DNA of 64,000 nucleotides, taken from positions 1,986,954 through 2,050,953 of the forward strand of contig NC_031470.1 of the NCBI RefSeq assembly GCF_000006565.2. The letters run 5' to 3'. Of the stretch, positions 47,902 to 60,695 are shown piece after piece. This DNA comes from Toxoplasma gondii ME49 (Eukaryota > Apicomplexa > Conoidasida > Eucoccidiorida > Sarcocystidae). Position 1 is the first letter of the stretch; the number at the start of each line of letters is the position of its first letter. A program made the translations under genes and the position numbers. The notes under the pieces were generated by a model. That model had not been told where the DNA came from. It did no database searches and saw nothing but the letters and a program-made list of their open reading frames with translations.

Positions 47902-49940
47902 GCGTAATGGTAGCGTCATCCAAGCAAAGCATATTGCCCCTTCATGTGTTGCAGACTCTTTACAGGCGTGCAAGTAGACTTCGTTTATCTGCTTTTCTGT
48001 TGATGACTGATTCGTATTCTTTCTTTCCCACATACCTGCCATCACAAGTAAAGTTTTGTTCGAGTTCCCGTCTCTTTGACGTTACTTTAGCCTGGCGTTG
48101 CCAGTCACACAGTTCCAGCTTCTGTCTTCCGTCACTTGTGGTATTTCTGTCTCTCTCCTTTCCATTGTGTCTTCCCCATCTTTTCTGGTACATGGTATAT
48201 TTTCTCCATTCTCTCACGAAATAACGCACGCAGTTGGCGTGGACCTTAATCCTCCGCGTTTTGAGGGATTCGAAATTCACTATAGCAAGCGTGAAAAAGA
48301 TCTTCGGATTTCCATAAACTGAGTTGCATCCTCGATGATCTTCGCTCCCACGGTCTGTTCCAAGTTAACATTAAGACGCATCCGGTGTACAGTTTAAACG
48401 TAATGCAGCATAACCTCCTTTATGTTCTTCTGTTTACCAAATAAGTTTCACTGTCACTGAGGTTTCGTTGACATGCTGATGCCATAAATACTAACAAACC
48501 GCCGGTTTTGGATGGAAGCACTTGTAACGCATCATATGCGAGGAAACACCATTTAGGTATATATAGAGAGCTGTGATGTTCAGTAGCAAAGGCAGTGATA
48601 TGGAACTACTTCTAAAGCCGCATAAAAGACTAAAAAATACCATTGAGGCACGATGTAAGTAGGTAGCTGTGACGCTATAGAGCATAGGCAACGCTACACA
48701 CCTCGATTGGTACGGCATTAATCATCTTGCAAGCTCGCGGCTCGTTACTGGAAGACCGACTCATGAGACCGAAACCGTAAATTCGTCGTCGTAATGGTCT
48801 GCGGTAACCTCAACACACTGGTCACTACACAGTTTAACCCTGAATTATTTAACTTACTTGATTAGGATTAGCTCTTTGATGTTCTCTACAAAAACGCTGA
48901 ACCACAGCTGTTCACCAATCGACCGCCACCTGCTCGTTTCCCCTCGTACGGAGCAGCGCGTCCTTGGCTGCAAAAAAACGAGCGGCTTGGCACTTTGTCT
49001 GCGTCTGTTTCTTTTCTATTTGTCCGCGGATGTTCAAAGAAGGCGTTCTGTGCCTTCAAGGACATCGCTAAAACAGAGAGACGCCGTGTGCTTCGTGTCT
49101 TCATTTTATCGCAAACATTCGAGCACCAAGACCGTCCGTCCTCGCCCGTGCTGACAGACAAGGTTGTTTCCGCAAGAACAGTGGCAGAGACGGCATTCAT
49201 TTCCCTATCGACCTTTACTTTCGGACGAGCGCGTCTCTGCGTTTATTTCCCTTCATTTGTCGGCTGCTCTTTGACGCACTGTCCTCACTCATGTGCCTTT
49301 CCACCCTTCTGGCGTCTAAATCCTGGCTAACTGCTTTTTTTTCTGGGAAGAGCGAGCTCGCCTCTCGTGTCCGCCGAATGCTTTTTAGAGAATTTTCTGG
49401 GCTCTCCTGCGAGATTTCGCTCCCCTGGTCGCTTTTCGCGTCTTTTCTAGTTCATACGTTACAGTGTCTTCGCGAGACGGCTTCGGTTGCAGAGGCTCCT
49501 CGTCGGCTGCCAGTTGTTACCGCTTCTTTTTCCTCCGGCGTTTCTGCCGTTTTTCCTTTACGAGACACCCGCTTTCTCTTTGAGCGTCCCACCCACCCGG
49601 CTAGCTGGAACTTTGTCAATTCGAGGGCGACGTATCGCATCTTCGTCGTCCGGGTTCGACGGCTCTCGTGCGACGTCTCTACTAGAAGTGACCCTCAGTG
49701 TGTCGGTGCGTTTGATCTCGCATCTTTCTTCGCAGTTCGTCCTCGTTCTTCCTCACGCGTTTCACCGAAGCCATGGTTCTCGACGTCAACCGACACACAG
49801 AAGCAAGCGTTCTCCCGCAAACTCCTTAGATCACATCGTTGTCGCTGTGGAATTGTGCGTGTCTCTCAATAACTAGCTGAGTTAGTGTACAATAGAACAA
49901 GTCGCTCGTTCGAACGAGTCGCTGGGACTCTTTCTTTCGC

Positions 49941-49948
49941 TGCATGCA
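49941..49948. promoter_or_regulatory. TGCATGCA palindrome upstream of the GOST-like gene
   Basis: A perfect TGCATGCA palindrome lies about 170 bases upstream of the chosen ATG at 50120. The motif class is bound by ApiAP2 regulators in this phylum; function here is inferred from position only. Confidence 0.35.
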
Positions 49949-50119
49949 AACGGGCAACTGTGTCTGGGGAGTGGCGGTGCGGCTCTTCAGTTTCTTTCAG
50001 CCACATTCGTCGTGAACCTCCCAGCCGAAAATGCAGGGGCTCTGTTAGCTTCCGCATGCCGTCTTGAGACGAGAAAAACGTCACGTGTGCCTCCAGGGGA
50101 TCCAGACCCAAAAGGCAAG

Positions 50120-53100
50120 ATGGACGAACAGAGAGGAAGACGAAGGTCGCGGAGATGCCCCATTCTCTTACGACGGCTCTCGCACCCCGACGCCGGCGAC
50201 TCCCATCTGGTGTCTGTTCCTGAGAGACGCTCGGCCGCCTCCTGCTTCCGCGCAGTTTCGCCCTCTCTACTGGTTGTTTCGCCTTTCTTTGCGCAGGGAC
50301 GAGAGGCCTCGCCTCGCTTCTCTCCCGCAGTCCACTCGTCTTCTGCATGTTGCCAGCCGGTACCCTTCTGTTTCTCTTCGGTGCGAACATCGCAGACGCG
50401 CCTCACGTCTCAGCCGCTTGTCCGCTTCCTTTCCGGTTCTCTCTTCTTCTTCCTCTGCATCCTCGAGTGTCTCTCCTTTGCTGCAGAGGCTCGCGTTGTC
50501 GTCGTCTACCCCGACACGCTGACCTCGTACCCCCCGATCCTGGAGACTTACTTCGCGCCGTGGTCCGCGAACTTCACCTCTGTGTCGGGGCGGCTGCGGT
50601 ACTTCACTAAAACCTGCGACTTGGAGCACTACTTCTACCGGGATGTGTCTGACCTTGAGGCAGACCCGTCGTCGCTCTTCAAGGAACTTCGCGCGCTTCA
50701 CTTCTTCCCGCCTGACCGGCCTTCCGCGCCCCTCGCGCAGCTCGACGCCCGAGACGGCCCTGTCCCCTTTGGCGCTCCAAGGAGCCCTGACGGAGACACC
50801 TCCGGACAGGCCGCGGGCCTCTTTCGTGGGGCCTTTCGCCGCCTGCAAGAGGTGCTTCTGCCCCAAATTTTGACGAGTCTCCCTTGGGGCACAGTCAACT
50901 CTCAGGAAGCTCGGGCTTCATCTTCGGTCGCGAGCGTTGACGCGACTGGTGACGGGGGCGGTGCACACCCAGGGACGCGGCAAACCGAAGCTGCGGACGG
51001 CGTCTCCTCAGAGAGAGGATCACGACCAGTTGAAAACAACCTGAGAGAAGACAGATCTGCTGTTGAGGCAGGTGCCGACAATGTCAAAGACTCCACAAGT
51101 CGCAGGCCTGCAGGGTTTCACAGGCCAACTGACGACGTGAAACGCGATACGGATCTCTCGCCTTCTTCCGAGACAGACTTTCAGACTCTCCACTCCCTCG
51201 CATCTTCTTCCTCGTCTCCACCCTCTTCTTCTGTCTCATCTGCTCCCTCTTCTTCTTCTTTTAGGGAGTGTTCAGAATGCACGGAGAGTCGAGGCGCGTC
51301 ACCGGAGGCTTCCTGGATTTCTCAGTGGGCGTTTCCTGGCGTGTCTCTCTTCGGAGACGTGACGCATGTGCCTCTGGCCTCGCACCTTCCTGCAGCACAC
51401 TACGTTCTCAGTCGACGTGGACTCTTCTCTCACGACCGCAGAGCGCCTGTCGCGGACTCGTCAGCTTCTTCTGGGTTTTCTTCTCTCCATGCGCTGCTCG
51501 CGATGGATTCGTCGACCACACCTTCCTTCCTCTTTCCTGCCCAGCCCAGCCACCTGTCGACTTCCGCGACGCTGGGGGTCTCAGAGCCCAGGGGCAGAAG
51601 GCCCGTTGGCGGGGAGACTCCGGGGTACCCAGGAGAGCCTGCAAGAGAAGCAAACCGGCAACGAGAGAGGTCAGAAGATTCTTCTTCTCCCTCGTCGCTT
51701 TCTTCACTCTGGCGGTCGCTCTTCGGTGCGGCAAGAAGTTCGCTTTCTGCGTCGGTGTCGAAGGTTCGTTTCATCCCAACTTGGGGCGAGGTGGCTTCCA
51801 CGCGTGCGGGGCTTTCCCCTGGCCGTCCGTGGCTCTTTGAGCCTTTGGACGAAGAGCGCAAAGTTGACAGTTCGCCTGCGGGGCGGGAGACCGACGCTGC
51901 GCCTTCTCGCTTCTCTTCCTTCGCCGCGTGGTCGCCTGTGGAGCCCCAGGCGGCGGCGCTTGGAGCCCCAGCCGCGGCTGCCGGGGCGGGGGGCTCGTCC
52001 TTTGCGCCCCCAGAGCTTCGGGGGGCCGGAGGAGACACTGCCCTGTCTCCGAGCGAAGAGGAACCGGTGCGTTTCGATTTCAGGGGTCAGGTCCTTTGGT
52101 TTTTCGACCAGTGCAACAACCCGGAGGACGTCCAGCGGCTGGTGCACGCCGCGAACACGAACGGCGCCGGGGCGTTGATTTTCACGAACACGACTTTCGC
52201 AGGTTACGGGGCTCGGCCCTCGCTCTCTTCTTTCGAGGGCTGGAAGAAGCTGGTAACGTCGGTTCCAGGCCCTCCGCAGCCGCGGATGCCGGTTCTCTCT
52301 GTGCCCGACACGCGTCTCAGCCGGGAGATCAAGAGCCGCCTTCGAGCGGGCGACGTCGTCGAAGTGGACGTCGACATGCTCCCCGCCGACTATGTCAACT
52401 GCGCAGTTCTGGAGCCTGTGAAGTGGGCTTCGCTGGTCTTCGTTCCGCTGTGGGGAACCCTGACGCTGCTCTGGTACACGGTCTGCAACTGTGTTCACAC
52501 CTACGAGGTGAGTCCACTGCACCGGCTGCTGCTTCTTCCACCGCTGCTGAAAACCACGTTCATGGTAACGGCCTTCGGCTTCTACGCCCAGTGCCCCAAC
52601 TACTTGGGCGCCTCGACCCAGTACATCCTGATGGCGTACATGGGCCTCAACACGATCTTCAACACCATATTCTACGGGATTCTTCTTCTCCTCGCCAAGG
52701 GATTCATGGTCACGCGGGAAGCGTTCGGACGCAAGGAAAGCCTCTCCCTCGCCGTCCTCGTAAGGACTCCACAACGGACACGGGAGATTTCTAGACAACA
52801 GCAGTGGATCCGGGCCTCAGCTGCGCGAGCCACAGCTGCTAGTTCTTTGACTCGAGAGAACTGTACAAGTCGAAAAGCTAGCACAAGCAGTCGAGAAAAA
52901 CTGTCCACGTCTCAAGTTCTCCCACACGTCGACCTGTCTATGTACATTTCTATCAGGGGAAACAGAAAAACGCTGTCGGTCACACTTAAGATAGTCGTCA
53001 ACGGAGTCCAGTCATACAAGGTCGAACCGTGGGTATATCTGAACGGAAGGGTGCGCAAACGGCGGATTGAGGGGGGCAAACCAGTTGCTGAAAAAGACGG

Positions 53101-56100
53101 ATTTCACAGCTTAACACAAACACGAAAAACGTTTGGCGGCGAAAGCCGAAATCAGACCTCAGACAGACAATTTCGTTTGATACTCGGAGAGAACACGCTC
53201 ATGTGGACTATTGTAAACAAGCAGAGCTGTAGTTCATCGATGGTAAAGTGAGCAGAATATGTTAAAAGGCTTATTCAGCCCCTGCCTCGCCATCAAACAC
53301 CTGTTTTAACTGCGTAAGGGCGTCTCACGTGTCGTGGAAAACGTTCGCGTGTGTGTACAAATAATCTTGTGTTGTATGTGGGCATGCATAGATTCAAGTA
53401 TATGTATGCTTGTATATTTGTACATCTTCCTGCACAGGTGGATATGTTAGTCCACTTCATCCGTGGCGTGTTCAACTTGACACGACAGTCGGTGTATTTC
53501 AGTTCAGTAGGTGAAACATCTCCTCTTCGCAGGTTTACGCCTCTATTCGTAATACGCATTTATACATATACTCATCTATTTGTATGTGCATGTGTGTGTA
53601 CTTGCCTGCACGCGACTACGCATATTCGCGTGCCTACCATTGTCCGTATGGAGTTTGGCGAGTCCAAGGGAGCAATAATTGTGTTCAACACGATCTCTCT
53701 GTGGGTGCCTTAGTCAAAGGGTCCTTCTTGTGCACGAATCGGAGACAGCAGTTCTCGGGTTCTCGTTTTTTCCTCTGTTTTCAGGTGAGCTTGGTTTACA
53801 TTGTGACGTCCGTCAACCAGGTCGAAGAAGCTGAAACTCTCCCCGCTCTTCTGTTTCTCTACGTGGCTCTGATGGCGACGGTCCTCATGTCAGCCGCTCG
53901 CAATATCCGGCACCTCGAGGTTCGTCAACACTTTGCTTTCTCGTCTTGTGTTTCCCCTTACTTTCAACAAGATCTTTTCTTCTCTGTGTGTATGTGAACA
54001 TGCATACTTCTCTCAGTCGACGTATATATATATATATATGCAGATAGGTATACGTTTGTGTGTGTGTGTACGTTGATGTGTGTCTTGTTTCAGTCACGGG
54101 CGGGAACCTGTCGTTTCGAGGCTACTCTTGTTCATTCTCTCCTTCCGTACTTTATCTCTTTCTCCCTCAGTTTTGGCCACTTTCTCAGTGTTCTTGCCTT
54201 CTTTACGTCCGTCACCTTTGTGTTTTTCGGCGATGTCCGGCCAGTCCTGCATCCCTGACAGGCCTCCCATTTTCTCTGCTTCATAACTTGCAGTGCTCGG
54301 ACGTGCTGTCCTGCAGCTCCGACTGGCCTACGTCCGTCTGGTACAAGTTCAGGACTGGGAGGAGGCGTTGAACGTGAAGTTGGAGATGTTTCAGAGTCTC
54401 TACCGATTTGCAGCCGCCTTCTTCTTCCTGCAGATCCTACAAAAACTCTTCCTCTTCGAACTCCTCGATCGCCAAGACCTCTCGGAAATCTCAGGCAGCG
54501 CGCTGGAATGGATCTTCTTCATCGGCATCGCTGCTGTCTTCAGACCTCGAGAGGAAATCCGATACTTTTCTCTCATGCAGGTACTTTCACCGAATCAACA
54601 CGCATCCTCTGTTCTTCCTTCTCTGGCGCATTCACACTTCCAGCCCTTTGAAACGCAGCTCTGTTCACGCGCACAGAACGTTAACGCGTATGTGCCGATC
54701 TCCAAGACGCCATGTGCATTTGCATCTATGTGTCATCTGTCTCTCTCCCTCTGTGTATCTCTGTACATCTACCGAGGTCAGTGTACATCTATATACATCT
54801 CTCTACATCTACATGCGTGCCGTGTGTGTGTCTACACATACATGTAGAAGCGGGTGTCGTGGATATCTTGGGTGTCTTAATACTTGGCGTATGCCCACAT
54901 GTTACATGTTGCTGTCGACATACAGATGCCTTCGGCTGGAGACACCTCATTGGCGTTCGATGGTTGGTGTTGCACGATGGTTTTGCGTTTTTATGGGGAT
55001 CTCCGTCTAGTTTGTTTGAAAGGTTCTCACATCTTCCCACAAAGTTACTGGGATTCTTGTTTTTTTCCGTTCCCACGAATACATCGGCGTCCTTTTCATC
55101 ACCGCGCCTGTCGCCGTCTCCAGATTTTCCATGCCTTTCCGGTCTTCCCTCGTGTTCAGCGAACTCCGGAGACCCACACCATCCTCCCGATGTACGCGGC
55201 GGGACCGTACGCGGCGAGAGTCGCGGAAGGCGGCGAGGAAAGGCTGTTTGAAGGAGATCCGTCGGTTTCTCTGCTGGCTGCCGAGCCCAGCGAGCCGCTG
55301 CCGAGTGTATGGACCCGCATGAGAGTCGCGTGTTGTCGCTTTCTCCGGGGTTTGGCGCCTGGCCTTCAGCGCGACGGCGAAGCTGGCGGACGCAGTTCGG
55401 AGGAAGCAGATGGCGTTGCGGTGGACATGCTGCCCTGTGGAGAGGGAATCCGGCCTCGCGGGAGCCCCATTGTCATTTTAAATCCTGCAGCAGAAGAAGA
55501 GGAACCGACAGGCTATTTGTCACTGCACAATCTCGCTGTCGGCACGCTGGTTCCGACGCCCCGGAAACTCGCACCAGACGAAAGTAAGTGGTCGAGTCAC
55601 TTGGATATGCGAGAGAGAGACAGGCTTCTCACAGAGTGGTGTAATTACTGGACTTCCATGGTTTTCTGTTTGTGGTAGTTTCGGAGTAAAGGACAAACTA
55701 GTTGGTACCCTCACATCCGAGGTGGACTGAATGTGTGACTGGCGAGCGTCTCGATCAAGAAGGTTCCGCCTTCAGACAGACAGACCCCTTAGAGAGAACG
55801 GGGCGATTTCTGTGTACAGGGGATTCTACCTGTTACGTCAAGGCATGGTGATTTCTTTGATATCCCTTTATGTTCGGTCTCGATGTGTATCGCCCGGACG
55901 GCGTGTTGACATTGCCGATGTGGGCGGATGCGCGGGGGGCGAGAACGCCGCGGCGACTCTTTGTGTGTTTTATAAAAAAGAACGAAGATGGGAAATATGC
56001 GGAACTTTCCAGAAGAGCATGTACACTGCAGGTCCAGGCGATAAAACGTGAGTACAGTAGACACAGCGAAATCTCATCTGACTTTGACACGGAACAAGAT

Positions 56101-56371
56101 CAAACAATTTTGAGTGTCTCCTCACGGAGTGCGATAGAGTCCGTCTCACCTGTGTCAGGGCTGTGGGGGTATGTGTGTTTTTTATGCATACCTGTTTCTC
56201 TTTCGCCCCTCTCGTTTTTCTTTCGCAGAAAGAAATCGTCTCAGCAACTCTTCGGAACAAAGCCAGTTCCGAAGAGTGTCTCTCTCAGCTACGTCTCAAC
56301 AGAATGGAGAGTCACGGCCTGCGTCCGCTGCTCCCAGCGGCGACTCTTCGCCGCCAGAACCCAGCGCGTAG
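50120..56371 (+). CDS. Seven-transmembrane GOST-family protein with lumenal PA-like domain
   Basis: Six exons in consistent phase: 50120-52759, 53785-53919, 54317-54580, 55160-55583 and 56229-56371, with the first possibly preceded by a non-coding exon; 1201 aa. ATG 50120 is the first ATG in frame. A recessed signal sequence lies at residues 101-121 (FLSGSLFFFLCILECLSF). The lumenal part holds a long Ser-rich insert and, at about 650-755, a PA-like domain (GQVLWFFDQCNNPEDVQRLV, NTNGAGALIFTNTT, MPVLSVPDTRLSREIKSRLR). Seven hydrophobic helices follow from about residue 765. The last two carry GOST/TMEM87-GPR107 hallmarks: VKLEMFQSLYRF before helix 6 and AAVFRPREEIRYFSLM after helix 7. The tail is cytosolic and Ser/Glu-rich. 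GOST proteins act in Golgi/endosome trafficking; location here is inference. The 54317 acceptor (CTGCAG) was chosen because it keeps phase and family sequence. Confidence 0.8.
54023..54039. repeat. TA microsatellite in an intron
   Basis: Short TA run followed by TGTG-rich sequence, in the intron between the 53785 and 54317 exons of the GOST-like gene. Confidence 0.8.
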
Positions 56372-59300
56372 TGCCTTTCGTAAAACAGAGAACTGTCACA
56401 CACCATGTTGGAGAGAAGTTGCCAGAGGTCCGCAATCATTGTATAGGCACAAGCCTCACGTTTTGGGGTTGCGATGGCGAAGACGCATAAACAATGGAAT
56501 GGGTGTAGGAAGGTCAGGGGAGAGGCATTCTTCCAGGTCCACAGACACATAAATCATCGTTTCTGCCGCGGGTTTACCAACATATGCAACATCTTAATCG
56601 AACTTTCGCGCGCAAGTCATGTCCCGGTCTTCATAATCTCCCGCTACAGTTTTAGAAGGGGAGACAGTGCAGAGCGGGATTTTTTTGCGGCAGCAACATC
56701 AGGTATTTTCTTGGAAAGAGGCGCAAGTAGGAAAACAGGCTCCAGATAACGAGAGCGGGATGGGATTGCTGTCTTTGCTAGAGTTTCAGGGGCACACTTT
56801 TGGCGGTTCCCCATTTAGTGTACGTCTTGCTTCATTGGTTGGTTGTTGGACAGGTAAACGGGAAGCCGGGTTTTGCCCAGAGTTCGTTTCGAGAGGTGGT
56901 CTTTTAGGGATGTGATTCACGTTTTGAACACATGCGGAAGTCTCTCCTGTGAAACGCGTCTTTTGCCGGAAAACTCTGCTCTTTCGTAGATCGATGTTTC
57001 TTTCGTCGTGAGTCACTCAACAGAGATATCGCATTTGACACAGTGTGTGTGCTCTTCGACATCGAGAGTGAATGCCGAGACTACGTGAAACAAGGTTACC
57101 GGCGAACAACGGGAAGAAGCGCCTTATCCTCCGGAATATAGGCGCACGTCACCAGCAGGCAACACAACCATGGACACTGTTCCCACGCCCGTTGCGGTTC
57201 GGCTGAAACTTCGTTTTTCCATGTCACACATCCCACCAATAATATGTTCGCTTTTGCACGCCAACTGCTTCTTGGGATGGTGTCGGGTCACGCAACAGTA
57301 AGAAGCAAAGCGTACTAGACCTCAACACGTAAACAGAGGGTTACTACACAGATAAAGCACCAGCAACTTTTGTAGAGTCCCCGTTGCTTACAGTGTTTTT
57401 TTTGGTTAAGAGAATTGTCTTGGAAGAGTGTGTTTCCACTGAAGAGCAGGGCACATTTGTGAACACACGGATATTCCTGCTTTACAGACAAAAGGACATG
57501 TATGTAAAGGGCAGAAACAAATCATGATTTTAGATCGGTTGGTACAGAATTTCCAAATACGAATGAACAGAGCTATCTAAAACTGGGTTGAAGTGTTGTG
57601 TCACTATCGAATTCCACAAAGACAACTGGTTCTCTCTCTCCAGCTGCTGGCGGAACTAGGCAAGAACCGGCTCTCTACCGTTTCCGGGGAATCCGTAGGA
57701 ATTAGACGTTCCGCTAGGTGAGGACGGATCTGCCGGAAGGTGCTGAGGCGTCGACACGCTCCTGATGAGAAGACCCCGTTTCTGACGGTCTGATGGATCC
57801 GCGCAGTAGTCTCAGGACGGGGATAGGTATGAGAGATCTCAAATGCAATACTCTAAAACACAAAAATTACCTCTCGAACAGTTATGGAAGGGTCTTAGGT
57901 GTTCATACCCCCGACTCCTGTGCTCTCTGTGACGTGGACTATCACAGTTTTGATAACAGGCTAGCAGCTGAGAAAAAACATTCTCAACTGTTCCGTCACC
58001 TGAGAATCAATGGAGAGGTTAAGGTCCGTAATGTGCACAGTAGTTACGTGTGCCGACACGATCTACGGTTGCTGTAAAATCCGTGACATTTTGGTTCTTA
58101 AAGAATACGCCACTGCAGTGAGTGTGGGGGAAGTCTGCTTGCCGCGTGTCGACCCTTTGAGGGTCACTTGATGTGCACAGCTTCAAAAGATTTCGACCTT
58201 AGCAAAGCTATGCAACCAGACTCAAGAGATAGAGTTCAGTCCACTAAACGCCAACAAGGATTTTGGGAGGTTTGGTCAATAACTATGCTGAGGCTATACA
58301 GCAAAGAACCTGCGAGGCTGTCAGCTGATGCAGCCATAATTAGACTGGTAGGCGCGATGCATCCAGGCATACCAGAACTCTAATAGTCGATATTGTCACC
58401 GAAGTTTCTCTTTAACGGTCTCCACAGAAACCGCGACCTCACCTTTGAGCACACCCAGTTAGTCCATAGAAACACTAACAAGCTCTGCAGAAACAAGAAG
58501 CGCGAGTTGGCAACATCTGCTGCACACGTGTGCAGTGTGTGTCTCAACTTGATTGAGGTTTTAATACCCCAGTGCATGGTATTTGGCCGCCTCTTTTTTG
58601 CTCTTTCTGAAATGCGAAGACAGTCCTAGTTTGAGCAGCGGATAAACACAGAATTACTGGGCGTACCGTTCATGCGTACTAACACGCTTCTGCTGTTTCG
58701 ATACCGTAGATCCAACACTACCAGCTAACTGGCAGTCCACGAGTGTCAGGGGGTCCAGCGAATTTACGAAAAGTGGTACAAGCAGGTAAAAAGCCAATCG
58801 CCGTAAGTTGCGCCAGCTCGCTGGCAGGGGACTGGTGACACCTGAGTGCTTCGGTGTTTCCTGGGTTCGTGTCCGAGATCGGACGGGTATATTCATAGCC
58901 CGCATTGACCTTGCACCGGCACATTCGAGCACGATCGCTCCTCGGTGTGTATGTTAACAGAGCCTCACCCTCGGTCTGATGCTGGAAACGAGCGCGTTGG
59001 ACTGGAGACGGAAACCCCGTCCTCTGACAAACTTTTGCACCCCCTCACACAGGAGCACTACTGCTCCCTTCGAGCTGTTCACCGATCTGACTCTCGCGCC
59101 TGTCGAGAGAGACTGCTTGAAACTTAAAGGTCGCACTGCCCCCCTTCCTTCGAACTCGTTCATGGCTGTCCAGACTGGCCACAGCCTCAACCACCAGGCG
59201 GCTAGCTCTGGCATTCAGAAAGAGCCTTTTGCTTATTTTTTGCCTCTACATTGGCTGACAAACGACTTTCGAAAAGAAGCAAATTCGAATTACTGAACTT

Positions 59301-60695
59301 TCGAGCACACCCAAGCTACAACTCTACTCGATCTACGCTATTCGGGGTACTTGTGTAAGAGTGCACGTGTTTGCGGCCCACGGTTTTGGAATTCGAGACC
59401 GGACACCCCTTTTGGCACGGCAGGGGTTCTGGTTTGGGGTCTTGAAGAAGAAACCGACGGCCTACAAACTGCGTGTCACTGCGTGTCGCAGGTGTAGACT
59501 TTGGATCGCGACGCACACCTTCGATGGTACCCTTTCGGCGAATCCTCTCCGTTTTTTACCTCGGCGTCTGCTGCACTTGATTCCCGAGAAGATCCATCGA
59601 ACTCTCTCCATAACTGGATTTTTGAGGAGAAACAGGTCTCACCGGTTTGTGGAGCCAACGGACTAACTGGATGCCACTGCAGACGAAACGCTCGACGTGG
59701 ATTGCCTTCCAAGAGACTGTTCGTGGTTTGCAACAAAGCGAAACTGGACGACGAGCGCACAGCCCCGCCGGGAAGACCCCCCTCTGTGTGTCGTGGCCTT
59801 CCCACGGCGAGGGATAACCTCTCTCGCTTCTTGCACATGGTACGCGAATTTGCGATTTGCGCACTGGTGGGTCTCTCGGTTTCTGTCGCCTTATATTTTG
59901 ACGGAAGCCAGGCTGGCAACCAGCAATCGATGGCTACTCTGAACCCTGTCTTACAGTGGCGTATTGCCCTTTGTATATAAAGCCTTTTCAACAGCGTTAC
60001 GCAGCGAAAGTTGAGAGCACGAAAGGGCGGAAGACGAGTAGTTGATGAGCAGCTTTTTCTCGTGTCCATTTCGACCGGAATTTCGCTCTGTCCTTTCGGA
60101 CCAGAGAGATCTCTACCATGGAATAAAAAATAGTTTGCGTCGATATTCCGCTGGCCTCGTTTTTATGCGTTTCGTTTCTTTTCTCAGTCACTCTCTTGTC
60201 GTGGGGGGGCACACGGAAATAGTTTCTCGCCTTTGAGGGGGAGAAGAATTTCGAGTCTCTGCTTCCCATTCGTTTTGTTTTTTTCTGTATCGAATTTTCG
60301 TCGTGTTTTCAAGTCTTTGAGCGAACTTTTTCTTCGTTTCTCGTTTATCGTTTCGTTTTGCAGTGTCTGTCTTTCCCTCCGGTTTAAGACCCTTGTTCGA
60401 CGCGGACGATTGGACGGTGATTCATGCGGCAATCTTACTCGTGTCGGTCCACGCTCCTCAAGGAGACGCCACCCCGCCGGATTTTCGCGTGTCTCTACGA
60501 AGAAAGACGACTAACTGCTGTGGTTTCTGAATCAACGGAAAGACGAACCGCTCGGCGGCCCCTTCCTCTTGCGGCTATGTCATCGGAAAGTTGACTTGTC
60601 CTTCGCGAAACATCGCCGGACCCAGCACGCAGAGTGCGGTTTTCGGAAGGGAATCTGGATCCAGTGGAGGAGACGATGATACCCCAGGTTCATCT
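56372..60695. other. Intergenic region before the Gly/Pro-rich gene
   Basis: About 4.3 kb holding the 3' UTR of the GOST-like gene and the promoter and 5' UTR of the next. The stretch 60000-60690 is T- and pyrimidine-rich, as typical of coccidian 5' leaders. Small frames at 57793-58077 and 58168-58383 have no splice or family support. Confidence 0.55.

Larger units (their letters stand above)
44997..50119. other. Divergent intergenic region
   Basis: About 5.1 kb between two divergent starts. It contains a GCATGC cluster at 46085-46102, a tandem duplication at 46298-46346, a TA microsatellite at 47875-47901 and a TGCATGCA site at 49941-49948. Open frames such as 45874-46488 (plus) are not credible genes by composition. 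Confidence 0.55.

Noticed and set aside
57793..58077. 94-codon frame with Cys/His spacing suggestive of a zinc finger; also considered as an organellar DNA insert
   Set aside because: The Cys/His spacing fits no known finger, and base composition and sequence do not resemble mitochondrial or apicoplast genes.
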